Origin: a virus
Direction: 5' to 3' (one strand)
Length of the DNA: 43,455 bases
IMG/VR virus record: IMGVR_UViG_3300032516_000058
Span: 1 to 43,455 of that record
The notes under the pieces were generated by a model, which was not told the DNA's origin, ran no database searches, and saw nothing but the letters and a program-made list of their open reading frames with translations. Shown here piece after piece: positions 30,559 to 38,420 of this stretch. Position numbers and translations under genes: made by a program. Each line of letters opens with the position of its first letter. Within the stretch, counting starts at the first letter, position 1.

Positions 30559-31239
30559 TCAAAAACCTTGGAACGAAAACTGCAGGTGGTGAAGGACGTC
30601 GGGGTCGGACTCGGCCGCGGCCAGGATCGTGCGGCGGAGGTGGAGCGCCACCTGGCCGCCCGGGCCGAGGTCCCCAAGGTCCAGGGCCGCGGCCTCGTCG
30701 GTCGGCGCCGACCAGTCGCTGCCGTTGGGGCTCACCTCCAGGCCGGTCACCAGGGCGTCCAGCCAGACGCGGACCCGGTGGAGCCACCCCGACCCGCGGT
30801 TGGTCACGGCGACCTGCCAGGTGGTGACGTCGCCGGCGGCCGCCTCGGCGGCGGTCACATCGTCGCCGGCGATCGCGTTGGAGTAGACGTCGCTCAGGTA
30901 GACGGCCGTCGAGCTTCCTGCGACCAGGCGGTCGGCATACACGCGGACGCGGAGCCAACGCTCTGGTCGCCAGTCTCCCGCGTCGTCCGGACCGGCCTCA
31001 AGGAGCCAGTCTCCGTCTCCGTCGCGGCACTGCAAGCTGGCCCCACGATCGGTGTTCGGCGCTTCCCACGTCAGCCCAAGGGAAGAGTCGCACCGCAGAT
31101 AGCCCACGCCCGGCCCATTGCATCCCGCCGCGGCGAGGATCACCACGCCGGGGATCGTCTCGATGGCAAGGAGGGACTGGACCTCGATCGACGCCGAGAG
31201 GATTCCCAGGGCATCAGCACGCTCGCCTGGCTTGGACAT
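30559..31239 (-). CDS. Minor tail protein, 226 aa
   Basis: The ATG at 31239 overlaps the upstream stop by one base (TAATG). The protein starts MSKPGERADALGILSASIEV and is beta-rich, with AVTNRGSGWLHRVRVWLDAL in the second half; that block resembles an Ig-like or CBM-like sandwich. This suits a surface-exposed tail protein. Function is inferred from position. Confidence 0.7.
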   Translation of the reverse strand: MSKPGERADALGILSASIEVQSLLAIETIPGVVILAAAGCNGPGVGYLRCDSSLGLTWEAPNTDRGASLQCRDGDGDWLLEAGPDDAGDWRPERWLRVRVYADRLVAGSSTAVYLSDVYSNAIAGDDVTAAEAAAGDVTTWQVAVTNRGSGWLHRVRVWLDALVTGLEVSPNGSDWSAPTDEAAALDLGDLGPGGQVALHLRRTILAAAESDPDVLHHLQFSFQGF

Positions 31240-31799
31240 TAGGGTTGCTCCGCAAAAGTGACCTTGGTGGTTTCCGGATCGAACGTCACCGTGAAGTCGG
31301 GGGCGTCGGGCGTCCGGACGATCTTCTCCGGCCCGATCGTTACCGGCGTCCCCTCGTTCCCGGCGGCGTCCAACGGGACGACCCTGAAAGTAGACTCGGT
31401 CAGGTCCACCAGGCGACCGGTCAGCACCGCGTAGCTCCAACGGAGCGGGTCATGGGGCACCACGGCGATCGTGGTCCAGGGCCCGGCCCCCTCCTGCTGG
31501 TCCACGCGGTAACTGACGACCGTCGCGTCGACCGAGGCCGTCCAGAAGACCGTCCGGCGGGCCGGCCAGCCGGCCTGGCCCTCGGTCAACGGGTCGAAAT
31601 CCGGGTCTTGGGTGTCGACGACCTCGACGCGGCCCTGGTCGCCCTCGCGTAGAAAAAACGAGTGGGACGGGGAGGCGGAGTGGCCCAGGTACACGCCGTC
31701 GAAGTACCAGTAGTAGCTTACCTCGCCCACCAGGTCGCTGGTGACGGTGACCATGGTCGCCTGGCCGGCGCGGGTCTGCTGATAGGCGGTGATCGTCAT
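31239..31799 (-). CDS. Minor tail protein with fibronectin-like plan, 186 aa
   Basis: The sequence MTITAYQQTRAGQATMVTVT and later VDATVVSYRVDQQEGAGPWT followed by TESTFRVVPLDAAGN looks like two beta-sandwich (fibronectin III-like) domains. Such domains are common on siphophage tails. The ATG at 31799 overlaps the upstream stop (ATGA). Role in host contact is inferred. Confidence 0.7.
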   Translation of the reverse strand: MTITAYQQTRAGQATMVTVTSDLVGEVSYYWYFDGVYLGHSASPSHSFFLREGDQGRVEVVDTQDPDFDPLTEGQAGWPARRTVFWTASVDATVVSYRVDQQEGAGPWTTIAVVPHDPLRWSYAVLTGRLVDLTESTFRVVPLDAAGNEGTPVTIGPEKIVRTPDAPDFTVTFDPETTKVTFAEQP

Positions 31800-32152
31800 G
31801 GCAGGACAACCCCCTTGAGGTCGATCTCGCCCCGGCAGCCGCCGGCGTGCGTCGCGGGCGTCTTGGCGACGTTGCCGACGTCGGTCAAGAGGCAGGCGAG
31901 GTGGGTGACGCCCCAGTCGTCGACGATCGTGACCGACGAGCCTTGGAGCGCGGCCAGGGCCGCCGCCCAGGCGTCGACCAGGATCGGCGAGCTGTAAAAG
32001 ATCGCCTTCAGCGCGAACGCCGAATCCCCGAGTCCCTCCCACTGGACCCCGTAGCCGGCCACGCCGGGGATCTCCCAGATCGAGACGCGGATCTTGGTCC
32101 GGCCCGGGTTGCCGCGGAGGATGCTACAGGTTACGCCGCCGATCGAGGACAT
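31796..32152 (-). CDS. Tail protein downstream of the tape measure, 118 aa
   Basis: The protein (MSSIGGVTCSILRGNPGRTK, IRVSIWEIPGVAGYGVQWEG) is beta-rich and lies in the lambda M/L-type slot, just after the tape measure. It ends with GCRGEIDLKGVVLP. It may cap or connect the tail tube end. Sequence family not recognised. A G-rich tandem repeat lies between it and the tape measure. Confidence 0.7.
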   Translation of the reverse strand: MSSIGGVTCSILRGNPGRTKIRVSIWEIPGVAGYGVQWEGLGDSAFALKAIFYSSPILVDAWAAALAALQGSSVTIVDDWGVTHLACLLTDVGNVAKTPATHAGGCRGEIDLKGVVLP

Positions 32153-32159
32153 GCTGGCA

Positions 32160-32205
32160 GGGATTGGGGATTAGGGATTAGGGATTAGGGGTCAGGGGTC
32201 AGGGA
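32160..32205 (+). repeat. Tandem GGGATTA repeat with G-quadruplex potential
   Basis: GGGGATTA/GGGATTA units follow each other, then GGGGTCA twice, giving at least six G-tracts of three or four with short loops on the plus strand. This is the template strand for the minus-strand genes around it. It fills the gap between the tape measure stop (32213) and the next gene (32152). Confidence 0.85.
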
Positions 32206-32212
32206 TCCCCGG

Positions 32213-34219
32213 TTATTTGTCCTGGGTAGGGGAGCCGAGCGTAGGCTGGCCTTTCACGGCGTCGACGTGGGCTTGGGCCGCCTCCTTCATCGCCGTGGCG
32301 GCCTCCTTCAACTCGCCTGAGGCTTCGCGCATCTGGACCTCGATCGCGTTGATGGTCGTAGGGGTCAGGTACTGTTTCCAGTTAGCGTCTGAAGCAATAA
32401 GCGGGGTTCCCTCGCCCATCACGGCCCGCACCATCCCCTCAGCCCCGCCGGATCCCCACCTGCGCCGGAATCGAAATGCCGCGTTCGTTACCGAGCGCTC
32501 GATTTCCCCGGCGCCGGCCTTTTTTAGGCCAGTGTCGATGTTCGCGAGGACCGTGTCAGAATGCTTCATCCACTGGCCTTCCACCATCCCGGCCACTTCC
32601 GCCTCGCCCTCGGCTATCGCTGCGGCCTGCTCGGCTTGGGCCCGGGGGATGTTCTTGTCGAGGCCCATCCTTATGTCGGCTTCCCTGCGTTTGCCGGCGA
32701 GGACTGCCGCCGCGTGGGTCTGCCTGTACTTGGCAATGTTTTTCGGATCACCAAGAGCCGACAGGCCGGAGAGGGCCTCCTGCCTTCCGAGGAACTTCTG
32801 TTTGGTGGCCATGTCCATATCGGACGTCACCCGGAGCATCTCGGCCAGCATCCCGGCGGCGTCTTTGCCCTTGAGGTCCAAGGTGGGCGTCTTCGGCTTG
32901 GGCGGCTTGGTCACCCGCTCGTACCACTCCTCGGTCTGCTGGGTCGCACGCTGGAAGGTATCGTCGTCGATCATCCGCTTGCTTTGGAGCCGGCCCAGTT
33001 CGGCCAGCGTCCGGTCGCGCCGCTCGGCTGGGGTGAGGGTCTGCTCGCGCACCTTCTCCGCGACCTCGCGGAGGTGTTCCTCTTCCGTCTGACGGCGGCC
33101 GACGCTCTTCGCGGCCGCGCCGGAAAACATCTTGCTCATGTCGATGGGATGCCCCCTGGCGAGTTCTTCTCTCTTGGCCGTTTCCTCGTGCGCCTCCTGC
33201 ATGTCCTCAATGGCCTCTTCAGCGGTGAGCGGCCCGGCGCCGCTCCGCCGGACCATCGCGCGATAGACGGCTTGCAGGCGGGTGGTCCCCAGCGACTCTG
33301 ACCCGGTGGCCTTGGCGAGGATGGCGGCTTGGGAAAGCATCTCGGTGGGACTGATCCCGAGCAATTTGGCCTGGCCCGCCGCGCCCGCACTCTCCTCCAG
33401 CAGCTTCTGCACCAGGCCAGGCGCGCTCCCGGCAGCGCCGAAGGCTTGGGACACCACGTTTTCGAGATTACCGGCTCCATCAAAGGAGGTCTGGACGGCC
33501 GTGGCAGCGCGGACCATTGCCCTGGTGTCGGCGACCGTCCTGGTGGATCTGAGCCGGCTGATGAAGTCGATGGACTCCATTTGCTCGTTGCTCTTGGCGA
33601 TTTGAAGGACCTCCGCGGCCTCGGTCATACTCTTGGCGCCGCCCTTCGCGCGGATTTCCTTGGTCTTGCTCTCCAGGAACTCGATCGAATACGGGCCTTC
33701 GCCGGGCAGGTCGGCGATCTGTTTGAGGGTCCCCATCGCATCCGCGGACTCAACCTGTTTTTGAGCCAAGGATTTGTGCTTCTCCTCGATCTCGCTGAAC
33801 AACCGACTTGCCAGGCCAAGGGCCGAGCCCAAGGTGAGCACTCCCCCGATCATTCCCTTGAGCTCGCCGCCGATCTTCGCAAAGCCCCCCTGGCCGGCGT
33901 TGCCGGCGGCGACCATCGCGTCGTGCGACTGCTTGACCGCCCGGGCGTAGATGTCCTGGTCGAGCTTGCCCTTTTCGACCAGCCGGTTCAGCTCGCCGAG
34001 CTTGGTCATGTGCCGCTCCATCGGCGTGCGGGTCTCGTCCCAGACCCGCTTGGCGGCCTTCTCCAGGTCGGCCTCGGCCCTGGCCGACTTGCGGCTCGCC
34101 AGCTCCACCCCCGACAAGCCACGCTCCATCTGGAGGAACTTCTCGTTCGACTTGTCGATCGCCTGCCAGAGGGCAAGCTGCTGGGTCGTCATGTGGATGG
34201 TGACGTTGGCGTCGGGCAT
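32213..34219 (-). CDS. Tail tape measure protein, 668 aa
   Basis: This long, strongly helical protein (MPDANVTIHMTTQQLALWQA, then coiled-coil stretches about 20-135) has a hydrophobic Gly-rich segment near 110-140 (GGELKGMIGGVLTLGSALG). Further helical regions alternate with Gly/Ala and Lys/Glu-rich runs. In siphophages this protein sets tail length and helps form the DNA channel. At 668 residues the predicted tail would be about 100 nm by the usual 1.5 Angstrom-per-residue rule. It is the longest helical gene in the tail module and has the expected position before the tip genes. Confidence 0.9.
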   Translation of the reverse strand: MPDANVTIHMTTQQLALWQAIDKSNEKFLQMERGLSGVELASRKSARAEADLEKAAKRVWDETRTPMERHMTKLGELNRLVEKGKLDQDIYARAVKQSHDAMVAAGNAGQGGFAKIGGELKGMIGGVLTLGSALGLASRLFSEIEEKHKSLAQKQVESADAMGTLKQIADLPGEGPYSIEFLESKTKEIRAKGGAKSMTEAAEVLQIAKSNEQMESIDFISRLRSTRTVADTRAMVRAATAVQTSFDGAGNLENVVSQAFGAAGSAPGLVQKLLEESAGAAGQAKLLGISPTEMLSQAAILAKATGSESLGTTRLQAVYRAMVRRSGAGPLTAEEAIEDMQEAHEETAKREELARGHPIDMSKMFSGAAAKSVGRRQTEEEHLREVAEKVREQTLTPAERRDRTLAELGRLQSKRMIDDDTFQRATQQTEEWYERVTKPPKPKTPTLDLKGKDAAGMLAEMLRVTSDMDMATKQKFLGRQEALSGLSALGDPKNIAKYRQTHAAAVLAGKRREADIRMGLDKNIPRAQAEQAAAIAEGEAEVAGMVEGQWMKHSDTVLANIDTGLKKAGAGEIERSVTNAAFRFRRRWGSGGAEGMVRAVMGEGTPLIASDANWKQYLTPTTINAIEVQMREASGELKEAATAMKEAAQAHVDAVKGQPTLGSPTQDK

Positions 34220-34243
34220 CGCTCAGCTCTTCGTCAGGTGGCC

Positions 34244-34322
34244 ACCACGAAGAACAGGAAGAGAACGAAGAGAAAGGACGGAGCACTATTCCTCTTCATG
34301 TTCTTCGCGCTCTTCGTGGTTT
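34244..34322. repeat. Inverted pair of CACGAAGAGCGCGAAGAA repeats
   Basis: A plus-strand copy (CCACCACGAAGAACAGGAAG..., 34244-34277) faces a minus-strand copy (AACCACGAAGAGCGCGAAGA then ACATGAAG, 34286-34322). Their facing orientation would allow a stem-loop in transcripts upstream of the tape measure. Confidence 0.75.
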
Positions 34323-34334
34323 GCGTTCCGCGTT

Positions 34335-34360
34335 CCGCTTTCCGCTCTCAGCTTTCCGCT
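34335..34360 (-). repeat. AGCGGAAAGCTGAAAGC-type repeat
   Basis: AGCGGAAAGCTGAGAGCGGA and the next bases match the tract at 40475-40500. It overlaps the very end of the 71-aa gene at 34359. Confidence 0.75.
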
Positions 34361-34574
34361 ACGGCCTGGTGGCGACCCCGGCGGCGTAGGCGGCCTCCAG
34401 CCGGGCCCCCGCCGCAAACGCCGCGGCGCGCAGGACGTGGTCGGGGCGCGGGGCCCCGTTGAGACACGCCACGATCGCCGCCCGCGGTCGGCGCCGATCG
34501 CGGCGGGGGTAGAATGCGCGGGTCGCCTCCCGCGCCCGGGCAGAGCCGAGTGAAAAATAGTTGAGCTGCCCCAC
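34359..34574 (-). CDS. Small basic protein upstream of the tape measure, 71 aa
   Basis: The GTG at 34574 overlaps the upstream stop by one base (TAGTG), a clear coupling. The protein is basic and Ala-rich (SARAREATRAFYPRRDRRRP, AAAFAAGARLEAAYAAGVAT). A small protein directly before the tape measure is often a tail chaperone. This one is short and has no visible frameshift site, so it could be an additional chaperone or an unrelated gene. Confidence 0.6.
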   Translation of the reverse strand: MGQLNYFSLGSARAREATRAFYPRRDRRRPRAAIVACLNGAPRPDHVLRAAAFAAGARLEAAYAAGVATRP

Positions 34575-35032
34575 TAGCCGATCTCCCGAAACGTCATCCG
34601 CACGACGCCGTTGAAGCTCGTCGGCGCGCTGAGGAGGCGCAGGCCGATCGTGCCCCCGCCGGGAACGATCACTCGCTCCTCGGGGAGCGGGTCGAGAAAC
34701 CACCCTGACAAGCTGCTAAACCCCTCGCGGCCGATTTCGGAGTTGGCCGCGTAGGTCGGCTCGCCGCCCGTCACGTCCGCTTTGACGGTCGAGGCCGCCG
34801 CTTGGTCGCCCGCCTCGTGTGCGGCGGGCGTCACTGCCGTGGCGGCGGGCGTGCCCAGGGCCTGGACCCGCTGGAGGCAGCACACCAACTGCTGGTTGAC
34901 CGGGTTGGACTCATTGGTCAGCGCCGCGGAGAGGATCTCGACCACTTGGTTGGCGGCCGCGGTGAGGTAGATCACGGTCTTGGCCGCGGCCAGGGCGCTG
35001 ATCCGGTAACTTGCGGTGTAGACGCCTCGCAT
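34574..35032 (-). CDS. Tail-module structural protein, 152 aa
   Basis: MRGVYTASYRISALAAAKTV opens the protein. It has a central block with Cys-Cys (LVCCLQRVQALGT) and a C-terminal block GWFLDPLPEERVIVPGGGTI, both folded-looking. AGGAGG is eight bases before the ATG, the strongest ribosome-binding site of the module. Such layouts are common for minor virion proteins. Family not recognised. Confidence 0.65.
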   Translation of the reverse strand: MRGVYTASYRISALAAAKTVIYLTAAANQVVEILSAALTNESNPVNQQLVCCLQRVQALGTPAATAVTPAAHEAGDQAAASTVKADVTGGEPTYAANSEIGREGFSSLSGWFLDPLPEERVIVPGGGTIGLRLLSAPTSFNGVVRMTFREIG

Positions 35033-35044
35033 TACGATTTCCTC

Positions 35045-36862
35045 CTAAAGCACTTTGCGTCGCCGGGATACAATCACTGCGCCCGCGTACACGTCGAAGT
35101 TCCAGTACATGGTTCCCGAGCCGTTGCGCCCGCCCACCCGCAGCCGGAGCTGCCGGTCGTAGGCCGGGACAAGGCTCAGCGTGAGCGTCTGCCAGGCGGT
35201 GTCGTCGGCCATGGTCGCCGTGACGAGGGCCTCCTGGGCATCGCCCCAGGGCTTGTTCGGGTTGATCAGCCTGGCGTAGGGCGTGGCGGTCATGCCGTTT
35301 TGCTGCTTGCGGACGTAGACCCGCACGGTCAGGGGCAGGTTGGCCTCACCCCAGACGGGCACCTCGACGAAGTCGTCGTAGCCGGCCGCCTCGAAGGTGT
35401 GTTTGTGGACGTAGCTGAGCGGGACGGGCGGAGTGCCATGGGTGCCCAAGACCCAGTCCTCGCTCGCCCCATAGCCGCCGCAGTTCCACCACTTCATCCG
35501 GCCAAGCTGCGGATCGCCCGACGCATCGGCCACGTCGTAGAGAACGACCAAGGCGGTTGGATAGGGGCTGGTCTTCAGGTACTCGCTGACCTGCACGGTC
35601 GATCGCAGGCCCGCGCCATACCCTTCCCAGTATCCGTTTAAGAGGGCCAGGTCGGAGGTGGAGTTGGCGTTGGCGCCGCTGCCGCCGAGGACCGCCCCCT
35701 GCTTGATCGTCCCCGTCCCGTAGATGATCCCCCAGGTGCAGCCCGTGATGCTGCCGACGACGTCGCACGCCCCACAATTGTCAACCCCCTTGGCGCATCC
35801 AATCACCTGGCCGCCGAGGGACGCTCCAGTGATGTTCTGCAAGCCGGCCGTGCAGCCGGCGACGGTTCCGCTTAAGGAGCCTCCCAGCAACCCCGTGGCG
35901 CCGGTCGTGCTGCCGGCAATGAGCCCGCTGACGGTGAACCCCGTGCTGCTGGCGTAGCCGGAGGAGATTCCAGTGCCGTTGCCGACGACACAGCCGGAGA
36001 CGACGCAGCCTTCGCGGCCGCTGATGCCCCCGGAGAACCCGTTGATGACGCCGCCCAGCGTGTCGCCGTAACTGTAGATGATGCTGAAGCCCTGCTGGGT
36101 GCCCGTCTGGCGCAGGGTGCAGTTGAAGACGCAACTGCCGACGGCTCCGCTCGACGGCCCGGTCACCACGCTCTGCGAGCCCTCTGCGGTGATCTCGATG
36201 TTGCGGGTCACGCGCACGAGAAAGGCCCCGGCGACGTTGGTGGAATCGAGGGCATCGCTCACCGTGATCGTCGTGGCGGCGATCCCGCCCGCGGCGATCG
36301 TGGTCCGCTGGTAATCCACGCCCTTGTTGACGTTGCACAGGGCCACGACCTCCCCGGCGGCCCAAATATCGCCGGTCACGTCGGTATCGACGGAGAGGAC
36401 CGTCTGGCCCGCCGCCTTGTCCGCGGTGAGCTTGACCCACTTGTAGGTCGGCTGGGCGCAGAAGAGCTGGACGTCGAGGTAGGTCCGGTCGATCTGGGCC
36501 CCGCCGCTGGTGGTCCCGAGGAGCTTGATCGTGAGCTTCGCCCCGTTCGAGAGCGGCGTCCCGGCCGATCCGGCATAGAGCTGGCCCTTGACCGCGGCAT
36601 TGGTGCCCTGGATCTTGGTGCCGGTCTTGATCGGCAGGACGTAGGTCCCGTTGGCGGTGGCGCACTGGAGCTTGCCGGGAGTCACGGCGGCGGACGTGAT
36701 GGTCAACCCAGCCACGCCCGTGGTCCAGGCGGACAAGTCGACGTCGAAGGTCAGCGTATGTCCGGCGGCGACGACCACGGCGTCGCCGTCGGCCGGGAGC
36801 GAGCCGCCCCAGGTGGCGGTGTCCGACCAGTTGCCCGATTGTGCGGTCGTCTTGGTTGCCAC
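35045..36862 (-). CDS. Beta-helical fibre/tailspike-like protein with N-terminal G8-like domain, 605 aa
   Basis: The N terminus (SGNWSDTATWGGSLPADGDA, VVVAAGHTLTFDVD) follows the G8-domain pattern, in which a W-x5-TW-G start is followed by a DGD turn. Residues about 230-390 form a right-handed beta-helix made of short, Gly/Ser/Cys-rich turns (GCVVSGCVVGNGTGIS, then GTVAGCTAGLQNI). The C-terminal 170 residues look like a jelly roll (RVYVRKQQNGMTATPYARLI). Such proteins bind or degrade surface polysaccharide. It is unusual to find it between the candidate tail chaperone and the tape measure. GTG start with GGAGGG upstream. Confidence 0.8.
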   Translation of the reverse strand: MATKTTAQSGNWSDTATWGGSLPADGDAVVVAAGHTLTFDVDLSAWTTGVAGLTITSAAVTPGKLQCATANGTYVLPIKTGTKIQGTNAAVKGQLYAGSAGTPLSNGAKLTIKLLGTTSGGAQIDRTYLDVQLFCAQPTYKWVKLTADKAAGQTVLSVDTDVTGDIWAAGEVVALCNVNKGVDYQRTTIAAGGIAATTITVSDALDSTNVAGAFLVRVTRNIEITAEGSQSVVTGPSSGAVGSCVFNCTLRQTGTQQGFSIIYSYGDTLGGVINGFSGGISGREGCVVSGCVVGNGTGISSGYASSTGFTVSGLIAGSTTGATGLLGGSLSGTVAGCTAGLQNITGASLGGQVIGCAKGVDNCGACDVVGSITGCTWGIIYGTGTIKQGAVLGGSGANANSTSDLALLNGYWEGYGAGLRSTVQVSEYLKTSPYPTALVVLYDVADASGDPQLGRMKWWNCGGYGASEDWVLGTHGTPPVPLSYVHKHTFEAAGYDDFVEVPVWGEANLPLTVRVYVRKQQNGMTATPYARLINPNKPWGDAQEALVTATMADDTAWQTLTLSLVPAYDRQLRLRVGGRNGSGTMYWNFDVYAGAVIVSRRRKVL

Positions 36863-36863
36863 G

Positions 36864-37055
36864 TCAGGGTCCCTCCGGCGGCGTGAAAGGCGGCTCGCTC
36901 ACCGCGGCCATCAGGGCGGCTTCGACCTGGTCGGCCGCAGCCTGGACGTCGGCCGGCTCTTCGGCGAAATGGAAGACCCGCACCGAGCCGTCCGCCAGCC
37001 GGCAGCGAACGTCGAAGCCGTCGCAGACGCAGGACTGATCGAGAATTGCCGCCAT
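36864..37055 (-). CDS. Small protein, 63 aa
   Basis: MAAILDQSCVCDGFDVRCRL followed by ADGSVRVFHFAEEPADVQAA, a small beta-alpha protein with three Cys residues. It starts three bases after the end of the previous gene and ends one base before the GTG of the beta-helical protein, so it is part of the same unit. Function unknown. Confidence 0.65.
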   Translation of the reverse strand: MAAILDQSCVCDGFDVRCRLADGSVRVFHFAEEPADVQAAADQVEAALMAAVSEPPFTPPEGP

Positions 37056-37058
37056 GGC

Positions 37059-37469
37059 TCAACTCCCCCCCACCGGCAGTGAGTAGATTTCCAGCGTCTC
37101 GACCTCCAGCGGGTTTAGGGCGATCGTCTCACCGCCCACGTCGGTGAGGACGACCTCGACGCGGTAGGTCCGGTCGCCGGCGGGGAAATTGATCCCCGGG
37201 ATCTTCCAGACGAAGTTGGGGTTGGATGCGTAGGGCCAGCGGGGGTCGCTCACCGCCGGGTTGGGAATCACCGCCGACTGGACGAGGGTGCCCGAGCTGG
37301 TGGGGACCGAGGGGGTGTCGCCGTCGAGGTCGTACACGTTGTAGACGATCGACGCCACCGCCGCCGGCACGACCGGGACGCCGAGGTTGTCAAAGACCTC
37401 GGCCAGGAGGACGACCGCACTGGCCTCCCAGGTCACGATCTTCGTCGGCTTCGGTCGAGCTTGCGTCAT
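37059..37469 (-). CDS. Minor structural protein, 136 aa
   Basis: A beta-sandwich-like protein (TWEASAVVLLAEVFDNLGVP, VVYNVYDLDGDTP-like pattern, TYRVEVVLTDVGGETIALNP). The ATG at 37469 lies one base after the stop of the -1 frame at 37471, so the reading passes directly from the frameshifted frame to this gene. It is a tail component by position. Confidence 0.7.
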   Translation of the reverse strand: MTQARPKPTKIVTWEASAVVLLAEVFDNLGVPVVPAAVASIVYNVYDLDGDTPSVPTSSGTLVQSAVIPNPAVSDPRWPYASNPNFVWKIPGINFPAGDRTYRVEVVLTDVGGETIALNPLEVETLEIYSLPVGGS

Positions 37470-37470
37470 G

Positions 37471-37640
37471 TCAGCGCCGGATCAGGTAGTTGGTCGTGTA
37501 AACCGCCAGGGGCGGCGGGTCGCCGAGACCCACCGCCAGGGCCCACATGTCGGTCAGGGTGGGTCGGTAGCCGGGGTCGAGTCCCCGGGCCCATCTCCGG
37601 TATTCGAGCCATCGGACTCCCCGGCGGCCTGTTTTTTTTT
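37471..37640 (-). CDS. -1 frame extension of the tail chaperone (fusion product)
   Basis: After the A9 run the -1 frame stays open for 53 codons: TGRRGVRWLEYRRWARGLDP then GYRPTLTDMWALAVGLGDPP and PLAVYTTNYLIRR, stop at 37473-37471. The sequence has real protein character (aromatic, folded-looking, no low complexity). The frame ends one base before the next gene's start. A -1 slip would give about 293 residues in place of the zero-frame 265. Lambda G/GT and many siphophage tail chaperones are made this way. Confidence 0.7.
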
Positions 37641-38351
37641 GCGGAACCATGCCAGCCGCGTGGGCACGTCGCAGAGCGCGTCCAGGATCTCGCTGGCCAA
37701 TTCGGTCGAAAGCAGGCCCAAGAGGTCGATCTCCGCGGACCCAACCAAGTAATTGACCGCCAACATCCTGATCGCGCTCTCGACCACATCGTTAAACTTG
37801 AAGGTTGCGACGTCCTCGTCGTCCTTCTTCCCGGCATTGCGGGCGGCTTCGATACTGCTGTTCTCCCACCGCTGGGCGAGGTCCCAGATTGCCTGGTAAC
37901 GGGGCACGATCGCGGTGGACTGCCAGGTCCCGTCCTGGGCGCGGGCCAGTCGCCGGGGCAGGTTGTGGGCCCATCGCAGCTCCCCGTCTTCCTCCTGGTA
38001 TTGGCGGGCGATGGGCACGAGCCACTGCTGGCCGTCCAGGAGCTCGAGCCAGTGGCCGGTGATCGGCTTCTGGCGGAGCAGGTCGGCGGGCCCGGGCAAC
38101 GGGCCGTCGGTGTGGACGCCGACCCAAAGCTCTCGCGTCGGGTCCTTGATCCATCGCTGGCGGGTGGGGAAGTAGCCGACCTCAGGCACCCGCTGGCCGT
38201 CGCCGAGCAGCACTCCCCCATGGCCGTTCGGCCCGTTGCCCGTGATCTGCCGGCAGACCGGCTTGGACTCGAAGGCATGGCCGACCCCGGCGGCGATCAG
38301 ATCGGCCGGCGGGCCCAAAAGGTTCGGTATGTAGTACAAGAAACCTGGCAT
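37554..38351 (-). CDS. Candidate tail assembly chaperone (zero-frame product), 265 aa
   Basis: The ATG at 38351 has GGAGGGACC just before it; another ATG lies five codons upstream. The N-terminal 180 residues are mixed alpha/beta (MPGFLYYIPNLLGPPADLIA). The C terminal part (FNDVVESAIRMLAVNYLVGS, EILDALCDVPTRLAWFRKKK) is helical like tail chaperones. Lys238-240 are encoded by nine consecutive A bases, where a -1 slip would create a second product. After the slip point, the zero frame continues into a Gly/Ser/Asp-rich tail. It lies just downstream of the candidate tail tube gene, as expected. Homology to known chaperones is not proven. Confidence 0.7.
   Translation of the reverse strand: MPGFLYYIPNLLGPPADLIAAGVGHAFESKPVCRQITGNGPNGHGGVLLGDGQRVPEVGYFPTRQRWIKDPTRELWVGVHTDGPLPGPADLLRQKPITGHWLELLDGQQWLVPIARQYQEEDGELRWAHNLPRRLARAQDGTWQSTAIVPRYQAIWDLAQRWENSSIEAARNAGKKDDEDVATFKFNDVVESAIRMLAVNYLVGSAEIDLLGLLSTELASEILDALCDVPTRLAWFRKKKQAAGESDGSNTGDGPGDSTPATDPP
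37632..37638 (-). promoter_or_regulatory. Putative -1 ribosomal frameshift site (A AAA AAA)
   Basis: The frame is CGC AAA AAA AAA CAG at 37643-37629. The heptamer A AAA AAA has the X XXY YYZ form in the zero frame. The -1 frame then reads ACA GGC CGC. An A9 tract is outstanding in this GC-rich DNA. A downstream stem or an upstream Shine-Dalgarno-like sequence would help; AGGCCGCCGG after the site may pair. Confidence 0.65.
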
Positions 38352-38378
38352 GGTCCCTCCTAACAAGTCCCGTTGCTT

Positions 38379-38407
38379 CCTCCGTGCTCTCCGTGCCTCC
38401 GTGGTGA
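38379..38407 (-). repeat. CACCACGGAGGCACGGAG repeat (copy 11)
   Basis: TCACCACGGAGGCACGGAGA then GCACGGAGG lies 28 bases before the ATG at 38351 on the minus strand, in the gap after the tail tube gene. Confidence 0.9.
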
Positions 38408-38420
38408 CTTTTCCCCGGTC

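Noticed and set aside
25510-37055. A diversity-generating retroelement for the tail proteins
   Set aside because: No reverse transcriptase gene and no template/variable repeat pair were seen.
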